Assembly: GCA_004335635.1 (NCBI GenBank)
Contig: QAXH01003141.1
Location: 1 to 12,039, forward strand
DNA length: 12,039 bases
Origin: Chloromonas sp. AAM2
Taxonomy: Eukaryota; Chlorophyta; Chlorophyceae; Chlamydomonadales; Chlamydomonadaceae
Direction: 5' to 3'
The position numbers and the translations under genes are program-made. Position 1 is the stretch's first letter, and each line of letters opens with the position of its first letter. The notes under the pieces were generated by a model. The model was not told the DNA's origin. It saw only the letters and a program-made list of their open reading frames with translations, and searched no databases. This document shows positions 1-8,642 of this stretch, piece after piece.

Positions 1-2735
1 GGTGCCAATGTAATCGTTGATGATGACGGGCGTGGGTGCAGGCAAGCTGGGGCAGCCAGCCACCGACTCCTGCAGCGCGCACACACACACACACACACGC
101 ATAGTCTTGCAGTTTGCAGGCCTTGCCCGTCAAAACTTCTGGCTGCACCATGCTCATGCTTTGATCAGGGTGGTGGTGTTGGCTGCTGCTGAGTGCCTAC
201 TGAGTGGACTGTTTGCCCTGCTGTACCATGGGTTGATAAGCCATGATGATAAGCCACATGTGATGATGATGCGCGCAGACATGTGCAGACAGACACACAC
301 AGTCACAGACACACTCAGTCACAGACACGCACGCATGGGCAAGCATGCGAGAGAGTTGAGTTGCCTTTGAACTTGCATGCAGTATCCAGCACTTGCTGGG
401 AAAAAACACCACCGCCCTGTCACACCTCGAGTGCAGCCACAGTCTGTGGAGTGACGTGCTCCACTGCCACCCTCAGCCCGCCCCCCACCACCGCTACAGG
501 GGCGGTCGTCCACGCGCACCTCAATTCCCGCCCGGGGGCAGGCGGCGGGGGCGTCAGCGGCGCACCTGGGTTTGAATCCAGGTGATGACTTTGCACCAGC
601 AGTCCTTTGCAATGTGAGTATGATGATGTTGTACATGAATTGAGCCATTTCCTGTTCCACTTGTGGGATGATACAGATGTAAATCGACATTCACTTACGG
701 TCATTGTTTTTGGTCCATCGTGCATATTTGATCCATTGTGTTCACACCTAAGCTACAAAACTGCAGCCGAAAATCTGCCGGCACCCGCCAAGAATCTCAC
801 CTGTGCCTGCTGCCAGCGCGGCCCCCGGCCCCGCGGAGCCGCACCACAGCTGCTGGCTCCCGCGTACCACCCGCACAGCCATGCGCCATGCGGGGAGAGG
901 TTGACGCTGCAGGCATGTGTGTGGGGGGGGAGAGAGGGTGCGGGGGAGTTGGATCTGTATCGTCCCACAAGTGGAACAGAAGATGGCGTAAACATCAACC
1001 ACGCATCTGAGCAAGAAGCACGTCTCGCATGTGGTGGCAGCATGTTGAATCGTAACGGATGACAGGCTCAGGCTGCCCCCAGAGTTGATGACCACAACAG
1101 TGCAGGCGCATGTGACCGTGTCTGTGCCTCCTGGACGCCGGGTAGCCGCTTGGTCAGGTACCCCGGATGCAAAGGCCAAACTGCGGCAAATCTGAAACCT
1201 AAGCCCTTGATTAAGGAAATGATACATTGATATAGTTGTTGTGAAGTCTTTGCCCTTGAGGGGCTCAAACCGCACGGCCATGCAGTTTTTGGCTCACCCT
1301 TGTTGCGCGCATGAGTCTGTGCACGGGCACGACCCGCAGGTGGCAGCACAGGCACCGCACAAGCAGCGTCTGCACGCACATGTACATGTAGCAACTCTTG
1401 TTGTCTTTTTACATACGTGTCGACGCGTGCAATGCACATGAATGTATCAGACATATGCGCACAAACACGTGTCCATGTACGCACAAACACGTGTCCATGT
1501 GCACAAACACGTGTCCATGTGCGCACAAACACGTGTCCATGTGCGCACAAACACGTGTCCATGTGCGCACAAACACGTGTCAATGTGCACAAACACGTGT
1601 CCATGTGCGCCCGCTCTCTCTCTCCCTTTCTCCCTCTCCCTCGCTCTCTCTTACACCCCCATGCACGCGCACGCACACACACACGCACGCACACACGCAC
1701 ACACACGCACACGCACACACAAAGGCCAAGGCTTGGTCGCGAACATTGCGTGAACTACCAGCCATGGGAAGAGGGTGACTGCCAATACCTCCCAAGCTCT
1801 GGCCGCCGCACTGACTGTCATTGCCGGACCCCCACACCAGCACAATCCACACAAGGGGTTGTCATGTCTACCAGTCACTGCTGGTTGGTTGTGGCGGCTA
1901 GGTCCTGACGTGTGATCAGACAACCCATGGCCGTACGCAGTGCATTGCAAACATGGCTGTGGGGCGAGGTTCCCAACCCTCTAGGTGCTGAACAAGTCCT
2001 TGAGCCTGCCTTGGCTGCTACTAGTGCCAAAGCAGCAGGCCACAGCTGCGCGAGTAAGAGCGCCACACGAGTAAAATGGTGAGCCTGCAATAGGAAGCTA
2101 GCATTACACGGTGCATCGCATGACCCGCCACCTACCAAGCGCTTGTACAGCGCGCCATCATCCCCTGCCAGCCTGGCATTGCCAGCGCTGCCTCCGCTGC
2201 TGCTGCTGTTGCTGGCTGTGAGCCTGCTGTGGGCTGCTCCAGCGGCACCTGCTGCCTGCAGTCGGCTGGTGCCCCCGGAGCTGTCCAGCACCAGCCGCCA
2301 GCGCTCCAGCAGCACCTGCTGCTGCCGGCCGGCAGTCCCACAGTAGACCTACGTGACAGGCACAGTGTTGAACGCCTTGACGTTGAAGAGCTGCTTGAAA
2401 GCTCAGTGGGTGGTGACAGGAACCGTGTGTGTGTCCAAATGCCTTGGGAACAGGTCCTAGCAAGACACAGCTATGTGTGCATGCGCAAAGCCTTGGTCAA
2501 AGGCAAGTCTTACCTCGACGTCTATAGGAGTGGTGAGGTCGGTGCGGCATGGTTCTAGAAAAGCCCGTACTCCCTCAAACTCGGGGACCTCGGTCAGGAA
2601 CCACCGGTTTGGCTTGCCTGGGGCTGAAGCTGGTGCGGGAGCTGGGAACACGCGTGCGTTGAGAATAATGTGCACGCACTTTGCCAAGCACTCCGCTACA
2701 AACTGGTCAGAATGCTGCTGCGATGGTCCTGCCAT
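1..2735 (-). CDS. ATG13: ATG13, HORMA-domain subunit of the ATG1 autophagy kinase complex (six exons, 3' end outside window)
   Basis: ATG13 is the regulatory partner of ATG1 kinase and starts autophagosome formation in the cytosol. Exons on the minus strand are 2735-2514, 2348-2136, 2084-2022 (tentative), 906-801, 565-426 and 69-1. All junctions are GT..AG and the phases match, giving 271 codons with no stop. The ATG at 2735 follows an in-frame TGA directly, which fixes the start. Recognisable ATG13 HORMA pieces are helix A with HIILNAR (residues 23-29), the WF of RWFLTEV (45-46), PIDVE (70-74), VLLERWRLVLD (86-96), ALYKRL (140-145), LPAWRM (170-175, the family's LPAYR), APVAVVGGGLRVAVEH (about 223-238), and TPVIINDYIG (261-270), the conserved post-HORMA SDYIG-like motif. 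A low-complexity Ser/Ala/Gly loop fills residues 97-137. The disordered tail known to bind ATG1 and be a TOR target would lie off the left edge. Exon 3 is least certain because its donor is weak. The family call rests on recalled motifs, not a search. Confidence 0.85.
80..98. repeat. CA/TG microsatellite next to ATG13 exon 6 acceptor
   Basis: A perfect CA dinucleotide run. On the gene's strand it is a TG run placed 10 bases before the acceptor AG of exon 6 (at 71-70), where a pyrimidine tract would normally be. Confidence 0.95.
145..254 (+). repeat. Dispersed repeat, copy 1 (family R1)
   Basis: This stretch lies in ATG13 intron 5 and aligns, with substitutions and small gaps, to 7054-7150. 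Shared blocks include GCACCATG, CATGCTTTG, GTTGGCTGCTGCTGAG and GTGGGTTGA/ATGGGTTGA. It looks like two old copies of one short interspersed element. No terminal repeats or coding were found. Confidence 0.7.
280..332. repeat. Short imperfect tandem repeat, ACAGACAC type
   Basis: Low-complexity DNA in ATG13 intron 5. The 12-mer AGTCACAGACAC occurs at 301-312 and again at 317-328. Confidence 0.75.
644..678. repeat. Left arm of inverted repeat flanking ATG13 exon 4
   Basis: This 35-bp stretch in ATG13 intron 4 matches the reverse complement of 953-987 at 32 of 35 positions. The arms lie on either side of exon 4 (801-906). Confidence 0.88.
953..987. repeat. Right arm of inverted repeat flanking ATG13 exon 4
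   Basis: The partner of 644-678, located in ATG13 intron 3. The two arms could pair in the transcript across a loop of about 275 bases that contains exon 4. Confidence 0.88.
1457..1606. repeat. Minisatellite, 20-22 bp units, seven copies, each with palindrome ACACGTGT
   Basis: The unit is GCGCACAAACACGTGTCCATGT. Copies vary mainly by loss of a GC (20-bp units), one TA for TG and one CAATGT. Each copy keeps the 8-bp palindrome ACACGTGT with its CACGTG core. The array lies inside ATG13 intron 3. Confidence 0.95.
1614..1721. repeat. CT-rich tract followed by CA-rich microsatellite
   Basis: Positions 1614-1651 are CT/CCCT low-complexity sequence. Positions 1664-1721 are CACACG/CACACA runs. The peptides read through them are His/Thr/Cys/Val repeats without gene character. 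Confidence 0.95.
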
Positions 2736-3050
2736 TCAGGTTGCAGGCAAATGCCAACCCTTTGCTTGCTAGACAACCCATGGCCACGCCATCCAATTAG
2801 GGTTCTAAACCAAACGTGTTTGAGGCTCAGCACTTGGACCTTGCTTCTGTTTGAAGTTACAGTAAAAGGTGCGGGCTGGCTCGTCCAATCTCAGGGGTTC
2901 ATCGTAGGGTTTGAAAGAAACGTATTTTGTCCGTTCTTCGGGCCTGCACCAAACGCACATACATACACACAACAGCGTGACACGCAAAACATTATGGGGT
3001 CAGAACCTTTTCAAACGTGTGTTGTGTATGGCGGGTTTATAGTTGCATGA

Positions 3051-3105
3051 TGGGGGTCAGCAGTGGTCAGCTTGGGTCAGCTTGGGGTCAGCCTGAGATC
3101 AGCTT
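3051..3105. repeat. Imperfect tandem repeat of GGTCAGCTTG, about 10-12 bp units
   Basis: Five consecutive GTCAGC/ATCAGC units are separated by 4-6 bases (GGGGTCAGCAGT, GGTCAGCTTG, GGTCAGCTTG, GGGTCAGCCTG, AGATCAGCTT). Confidence 0.85.
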
Positions 3106-3369
3106 TGGATGAGGCTTGTGAGCGTACGCATGAACGTGTCTGGCCAAAGCTGCATGTTTACTCACAGCCCTGCAACTGGCCGTCAATGTGCGTGCACTGG
3201 GGAACAAGCATTGAGTGCACACACAGGGTTGCGTGCACATGGCTAAGCCTGGCGTGATGATGGCCTCCACGCCCACCAGCCAGGCGTGCCTGATCAACAC
3301 CTCAGATTCAGGGCCTTCGACTCTTTGACCAAGTGCCTTCGCTGCATGCACCTGGCCGTTTGCCACTGC

Positions 3370-3429
3370 ATACCGGTGGATGTGTAGGACAGGTGGGCTC
3401 TCTGAATGCCCTTTACACAGTGCTATGCG
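3370..3429 (-). repeat. Dispersed repeat (family R2), inverted relative to 7178-7234
   Basis: The reverse complement aligns closely with 7178-7234, sharing CGCATAGCACTGTGTA, ATTCAGAGAGCCC and TGTCCTACACATCCACCGGTAT. Differences are a few substitutions and a 3-base insertion. Confidence 0.9.
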
Positions 3430-3434
3430 ATACA

Positions 3435-3450
3435 GCTAGGCTGATGTAAG
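3435..3450 (+). repeat. 16-bp direct repeat, copy 1
   Basis: GCTAGGCTGATGTAAG occurs here, directly beside the R2 fragment, and again at 4565-4580. Confidence 0.8.
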
Positions 3451-3581
3451 ACAATAAGAAACACTGTATCTAGTGCCTCTTCCAGAGCGGCATCGACAGC
3501 GTGACATGTGTTGCAAGCGGCGTCTCAAACACTCTCTTTGCTACATGCCACTGTATCTGGCATAAGCCTCGTCCCTGAGAG

Positions 3582-3690
3582 TGTCAGAGTGTCGAGTGTC
3601 AGAGTGCCGTCAGAGTCCCGTCAGAGTGAGAGAAACGCTTGTGACCTGTCAAATGTCAAAATGTCAAAGAAAAACGCTTGTGACCTGTCC
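3582..3690. repeat. GTCAGAGT tandem units followed by an 18-bp direct repeat
   Basis: GTCAGAGT-like units run through about 3582-3629. AAACGCTTGTGACCTGTC then occurs at 3633-3650 and exactly again at 3672-3689, with AATGTCAAA units between. Confidence 0.9.
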
Positions 3691-4364
3691 TTAAATGGGC
3701 GCAAAACATGCCGCTTAAATGATTGGTCGTTATCAACAGTTGACATTGTGAGAATTGCCATTTTAAAGCTAACACTGACCCTGACCATGACAATCTTTCA
3801 ATCCATGCCATTTATGTGGCTAACGGGATGCTTTCGGAAGGTGTTCTGTGGGGTGATGGCCACAAGGGCCTCACCACCCCTTGCTGACATGGTCAAATTC
3901 CCCTTTACCAGCAAAAAATTTAGCAATTTGCACAAGTAGGTGATATTTGCGTTGGACGTGCTTCATGGTGTGCACTCCCTCCTTGTAAGCCGCTGCACAA
4001 GCGGAGGAGTCAGCTGGACCCTAGATGTGCAGTGATTAGTTCTGTTAGCAATTCACAGGAGGGGGGGAAATCCAACCGATCTACAAGTGAAGGGGTTTGC
4101 GACACACCTGGATAGTCATGGTGGTGGAATTTCAATATCAGAAGGAAAGGCAGTGTGGCATGATCAGCTGACCCTACTGTGGCGGGTCGACATAAGCTGA
4201 CCATCTGTGTACTGACAGTTCTCATTGTGCTGGACCAGTGTGGCGGCAGAGCAAGCCTTTTGGGGGGCGCTTGCATGGCTGTGGGTAAGGTTTGCCAGTT
4301 CTTTTTAAAAGTCCCCTTAGGGTTAGAATTAGTCAACAAGACAGCACAACGCTGCGAACACATG

Positions 4365-4383
4365 CACACACACACACACACAC
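4365..4383. repeat. CA microsatellite
   Basis: A perfect CA run of about nine units in the cytochrome b5/ATG13 intergenic region. Confidence 0.95.
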
Positions 4384-4564
4384 GCAACGCACACATGAAG
4401 TGACTGATATCAGGAGTCCTGACTGGGAGATCCTTACAACTCTGACCAAGAAAGCCCTGTGAATGAATGCAGTGGCACGAAAAAATGTATGCGACCCTGT
4501 CACCCTGCCAGACTGCTGGAAAAGAACAAGGCTCAACACAAGCACATGGCCTGCCACAGGTTCG

Positions 4565-4580
4565 GCTAGGCTGATGTAAG
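4565..4580 (+). repeat. 16-bp direct repeat, copy 2
   Basis: GCTAGGCTGATGTAAG, identical to 3435-3450. Confidence 0.8.
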
Positions 4581-5330
4581 CGCACCAAGTCGACAGGGCC
4601 TCCAAAGTTGAATCTACATGTCGAAGCCAAGAGTGTGAGATGTAAGCGCTGTAGAACGAACCTGGCACAGCACTGCTCGTGAGGACTGGCCAATACAGTG
4701 ACAGGCTCTATATTGCCGAACGGCATTTGCACAATCCAACAGGCATGGCACAATGGACGCCGCAATGGCAGGAAGCATGACCCTGCCCTGCCTCGTACAA
4801 CATGCACAGGCGCCTCCCATCGTCTCCAGGCAACAATGAGAAGGAGATCAATAATATAGGGTGCTTGCGTGTGCATGCATGATGAACCCATGCATACGCA
4901 AGCTGCCACAGGTGATGCAAGGCAGTTGGCCGCATGGCCTTGTTCAACGGCACTGTTCAATGTCAATGGGCTAGCATGCTGTGTCTGGTAAAGACGGAAT
5001 AACCTATGCTTTGCCATTCCACAACGGCAGTTTGCACAGGCCCCTGTAAGCCAGTCCGCGGGGGTGGCGACCCATGCTTATAAAAAACATGAGCAGATGC
5101 CTTGCTGAATCTCTATGACGAACGCACTTCCTGAGTTGGCAAACATTGCCCAGGGCTTGCACGTGGCGCCTTGGTCAGCAGGTGGGTGACACGGTTCTGG
5201 TGTGACACCGCTGTAACCAGGACGGTGAGTCTGACTGCGCACCACCGTTGTCTGCGCCTTTTGGCTGGTCCGTGTAAAGAACAGAAGTTTGCATATGACA
5301 TGAGCTCCATTGATCATAGAATCAAGGTGC

Positions 5331-5937
5331 CTACTTCTTTTTGTTCAAGTAGAGATTCAATGCCACTGCTACTGCCAACAGCACGATCGGCAGCAACACA
5401 TTAGCCATGCGTGCACTGGTGCTGATTGGCTTCGCTGCTGTAGCAGTAGCAACTGGAGGTTTGGTCTTGACCGGATCTCCACCCTGCATGCATTCGTTCG
5501 GAAGCTAGATCAGTTCAAATTCGTATGCACTGTCTGAGCCTACTGCAGCTGCTTGTGATGCACTTCACTTTAATAGCTGCTGGGCACAGCTAGCTCACCG
5601 CACGCTTACCTCGTAAGCGCCTATCAAAAACTTTTCAAGCAACTGCTTTGCTGAGTTGCTGTGCCCGATCTCATCGAAGTCTTGAGTCGCATCTCTGCCT
5701 GCATGTCACGCAGGATACAGACTTGAATAGGATGTGTACGAGGGCAGTGCATCGCCGAGGAGGCCGCTCAAAAGCACCTGTAGAGCTGAGTATGATGTCG
5801 TAGCCACCAGGGTGCTCTTCCAAGAACTCCGTGACGTCGTAGACCTTGCCATGCACAGCCAGCCAGCATGACTTGTCGGACGTGTGCTGCTTCAGGTCCT
5901 CCAATTTGTAAAGGGTTGCGGCTGCGGTGTCCGACAT
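5331..5937 (-). CDS. CYB5: Cytochrome b5, tail-anchored ER form, complete, three exons
   Basis: Cytochrome b5 is a small haem protein of the ER membrane that passes electrons to desaturases, hydroxylases and P450s. Exons on the minus strand are 5937-5778, 5698-5610 and 5483-5331; introns are 79 and 126 bp, with GT..AG borders and exact phase (1, then 0). The spliced protein has 133 residues, normal for the family. The haem domain fills about residues 8-83, with the first axial His in EEHPGGYD (residue 42) and the second in EIGHSNS (about residue 65). A Pro/Ala/Thr linker precedes a hydrophobic helix, VLLPIVLLAVAVALNLYL (about 112-129), and the protein ends NKKK, as in C-tail-anchored b5. The ATG at 5937 gives the usual MSD start and has a G at -3. 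The reading frame stays open upstream to 6294 but loses all b5 likeness. No TTACA (TGTAA on the sense strand, the usual green-algal poly(A) signal) appears within about 0.9 kb after the stop. Confidence 0.96.
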
Positions 5938-6076
5938 GTCGCTGAGCTGACAGAAGGGCAGTGTTTTGTGCTGTGCACTATCTGCACTACGCACCCGGGC
6001 CGTGAGCAGCACTGATATCCTTGTTGTGTCGCTGTCATCCCTAGCTAGCCTTGCCAGTTTTCTGGGACAGGGTACA

Positions 6077-6698
6077 CTACTTTTGTGTGACAGCCGTTGA
6101 CTTGTTACATGGACCACGGGCGCAGGTAATAAACACACTCTCAATCCAGACCTGTGAAGTGGACTTGCACAGCTCGCAGCGAATCTGAAGGGACAGCTGC
6201 CATGCCATGCCAAAATGGGGGCCTGTGAAGATGTCCCTGACATACCTGCGCAACTGGAGCACCTCCCTCGCCTGCTGTTTGATGGCATACGCAAAGTATG
6301 CCAGAATATCAGCTGATAGCAAGTCCATCACCACACAGCCAGGCTGAACGAGGGACAGAATATGGAATAGTGAAAGCGGGCGATGGGGGATGGTGCCCCG
6401 GAGAGGGCGGGAACGCAAGACGCCAGGACGGCTGCCATTGCTTGCATGTCCCACCATGGCCGTTGCAGTAGCTGAGTCGCGCTCGTTTCACCTTCCATCT
6501 CATCGCTGCATCTGATTTCAACGTCCAATGCATTGCCTCGCATCAAAGCCTGCCAACCTGCACACACCAATTTTCTCAAAAGGTATCTGGACAACACCTC
6601 TCCTCGTCAACAACAGTGGGGCAGCTTGGCATAGGTCGGCGTCTTCAGTTCTCACCATTACGCAGCTTTTCATCACAAAATGATAGAGCTTGCTTCAT
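6077..6698 (-). CDS. Candidate short multi-exon gene or exon set, unknown function, just upstream of cytochrome b5
   Basis: Three stretches read like coding exons. Exon a, 6698-6656, starts with ATG, has an in-frame stop upstream and ends at donor G|GTGAGA. A 98-bp intron leads to acceptor TGTGCAG and exon b from 6557 in matching phase (1), reading RNGWQALMRGNALDVEIRCS and onward; this frame stays open to a TGA at 6328. Exon c, 6343-6246, lies between acceptor CTCGTTCAG and donor CAG|GTATGT and encodes DLLSADILAYFAYAIKQQAR. I could not find a good splice joining b to c in frame. If exon c is not spliced at its 3' end, it runs on to a stop at 6077. I recognise no family. It may be a small gene, upstream exons of the cytochrome b5 transcript, or a decayed gene. 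Confidence 0.35.
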
Positions 6699-7053
6699 GA
6701 CAGAAATTTCCGCCCATTGCGCTTCCGCAGTTCAGTTTGCAATGTTCACTTGGCTGTAGACAACCAATCCAGGCCGCCTACATCACCTCCCCAAACAAAG
6801 CATCAGCATGATACCTCCAGAGAACTTCAGCACGTGCGTGCAGTGTCTTCTAAGAGGTCTGACGAGAGGAACCGATGTTACGTGATGGAAAGACTCGAGT
6901 CTTGAATCCGCATAGCCAAACCGATAAATTGCAAGGCCGATGCCAGAGGGCAATGACTGGGCTTTGCCAACCCAGCAACCGTTTTTCCCCTTCCTGGCTC
7001 AGAAACAGACCTTCCAGAGGACCCTGAACCTTGCATGTGCATGTTTTTTTGGG

Positions 7054-7150
7054 GCACCATGCCCATGCTTTGCTTATGATGGGGATGTTGGCTGCTGCTG
7101 AGCGCCTAGCTGGTTGGTCCTGTGGTTCCGTGGGTTGAACCATGAGAAGC
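7054..7150 (+). repeat. Dispersed repeat, copy 2 (family R1)
   Basis: The diverged partner of 145-254, in the same orientation. It lies 27 bases before the R2 copy at 7178-7234, so the two may be parts of one longer element. Confidence 0.7.
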
Positions 7151-7177
7151 TACTAATGATGTTTATGATAGCCAAAC

Positions 7178-7234
7178 CGCATAGCACTGTGTACAGGGGA
7201 TTCAGAGAGCCCTGTCCTACACATCCACCGGTAT
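7178..7234 (+). repeat. Dispersed repeat (family R2)
   Basis: The partner of 3370-3429 in opposite orientation. It is high in identity over nearly 60 bp and non-coding as far as can be seen. Confidence 0.9.
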
Positions 7235-8642
7235 CAGATATGCAGGGACAAAGTGACTGGCCGGTCCTCTCGGAGTGCATTCACCTGCCTTGTCTCGTGC
7301 ATCGCCGAGTTCCAGGGGTCACAGCCCGCAAAGCGTCACTTGAAACAACGCAGAAGATCAAGTGAGCTGGTTAGCTGTTTGAGTCAGTTCTCTGGTCATA
7401 AACCTACGACCTGCGGGAGGAGCTAAAGCCATGATGGCAGCCAGACGTTGTTTTGCAGGAGTGAGTAGGCGTCAGACTAGTGCAAACGAGTCAACTGTTC
7501 CTGTTCTCTGTCTTACTCAAGCAGTCTGTCTTACACAGCAGATCGCACCAGGTACCAGGCCTCTGCACCCCAGAGTACCTAGAGAGCAGTATCTCCTGTG
7601 CAAAACCGAAAAACCCATGCACTGCGTGAATGCCTTTGTAACAGTTGGTTGTCCAGTGTGTGTAACAGTGCTGTTGCAGCCCACCCCAATTTGCAGCAGT
7701 TGTCCCGTTGATCTGTAGCAAAAGCTTGGGCAGATAGGAGTAGGCAAGAGCCGGAAACGTCTTGAAGCGTACCCATGTGATGTGCAATGAAAGTCCCTAA
7801 TAGTAACACACATAAATCGCACAATGCTGACATCCACGCTGCAACTTTCAACACCCCGCATAACCACAAGCCATGCAATCAAAGGCTGAGGCTCCGACAA
7901 CAGGCAAAACAAAGAGAATGAAGGGCATACTGCCAAGCCTAAGTTGCTGTTCACAGAAGCATAATTGCAAACCACACGTCAAGTTACCGGGAGGTTCAAT
8001 ACTGGAATGTCAGCTTGGCAGGTGCTGGTCAGTGTGCACAGGCAATCATTGACAGCTGCTTGAACTGAATATTAAGCATCAGGCCAAGCCAGTAAAACGC
8101 AAACTGAACCACCAAACTGCATTCCAGATAGGGCTCCATCAAAAGAAAATGTGATTAGATGAGTGCACGGCCAGCCTTTGCGTCGGTCCAAGGTCGGTGC
8201 CCGGAATGTACAGAGAAGGTAGAAGGGGCGGTCACAACCAGCTCATGATGAGTGTAACACAACATCTGTGTCTTTACTAGCCTTAAGAGGTTAACGTTCA
8301 TGTCAGCAGGTGCACGAATGATGGAGTCGGTCCGGAGCATATGCCCTACGTGATATGCCTGCAACACTGATCCTTAGCGACAGAAGCTGTGGGCCACAAC
8401 TTCACAAGCACCTTGCACTCCAGCAACGCTGCTTGCATCTGCCTCCCATGGTGCAAAGCAGATGCACTGCACTGCGATTAATCCGCAAGCTATCAATCAT
8501 GCCCATATCAATCATGCTCCTGAATTAGACACAATTTTTCTTTGCCAGATCGTGAAATCCATAGCATTTGATATCAGTTCTGCTCTTACTGCCGGTGCCG
8601 CTGATGCGTCAGAAATACGATATCAGGTGTGGTTCGGTCATC

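Larger units (their letters stand above)
907..2021 (-). other. ATG13 intron 3, 1.1 kb, repeat-rich
   Basis: This is the largest intron in view. It lies between a tentative donor (CTA|GTAGCA at 2022/2021) and a good acceptor (ATGCCTGCAG ending at 907). It holds the 953-987 repeat arm, a 22-bp minisatellite, a CT tract and a CA tract. I see no exon in it, but the donor is weak, so the upstream border could differ. Confidence 0.6.
2736..5330. other. Intergenic region between ATG13 and cytochrome b5
   Basis: It should hold the ATG13 promoter and 5' UTR (low coordinates) and the cytochrome b5 3' UTR (high coordinates). No exon chain or recognisable domain was found on either strand, and no clear TATA box. 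The longest open frame (minus, 5017-4010) is Cys/His/Leu-rich, crosses a CA repeat and has no family signature. A TTACA at about 4433, 0.9 kb past the cytochrome b5 stop, is the first possible TGTAA poly(A) signal on the sense strand. Confidence 0.7.
6699..8642. other. Gene-poor stretch downstream of the surface glycoprotein gene
   Basis: It should include the 3' UTR of the glycoprotein gene and upstream DNA of the candidate gene at 6698. It contains repeat copies at 7054-7150 and 7178-7234. One 81-base stretch (8358-8278, minus) reads like an exon but has no partner that I trust. Other open frames are short and lack family features. Confidence 0.6.

Noticed and set aside
748..1281. A 177-codon minus-strand open frame as an independent gene
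   Set aside because: Only its part at 906-801 looks coding, and that part fits ATG13 exon 4 in phase. The rest is intron containing the 953-987 repeat arm.
1398..1908. Overlapping open frames on the plus strand across the minisatellite, and their minus-strand counterparts
   Set aside because: The peptides are repeats of the 22-bp unit and CA tract (His-Val-Ser-Met-Cys type, His-Thr runs). Repeats whose unit lacks stops stay open without coding.
1919..2785. GACAACCCATGGCC at 1919-1932 and 2772-2785
   Set aside because: A 14-base match with no shared flanks is too short to claim as a repeat family or regulatory site.
3088..3366. A minus-strand frame starting MANGQVHAAKALGQ with acceptor-like TGCATGCAG inside
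   Set aside because: It reads somewhat like protein over about 40 residues, but no partner exon, family motif or consistent splice chain was found.
3508..3939. A 143-codon plus-strand open frame
   Set aside because: Its first third is built from the GTCAGAGT and AAACGCTTGTGACCTGTC repeats. The rest is AT-rich with no recognisable motif or splice pattern.
4010..5017. A 335-codon open frame on the minus strand between cytochrome b5 and ATG13
   Set aside because: It is Cys/His/Leu-rich with no domain, passes through the CA microsatellite at 4365-4383 as a Cys-Val run, and overlaps the expected cytochrome b5 3' UTR. Most likely it is open by chance.
5671..6294. The whole 207-codon open frame as an N-terminally extended cytochrome b5
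   Set aside because: Its last codons run into intron 1 and its first 119 have no b5 likeness. The ATG at 5937 gives a normal-length protein. An upstream splice extension is kept only as a finding.
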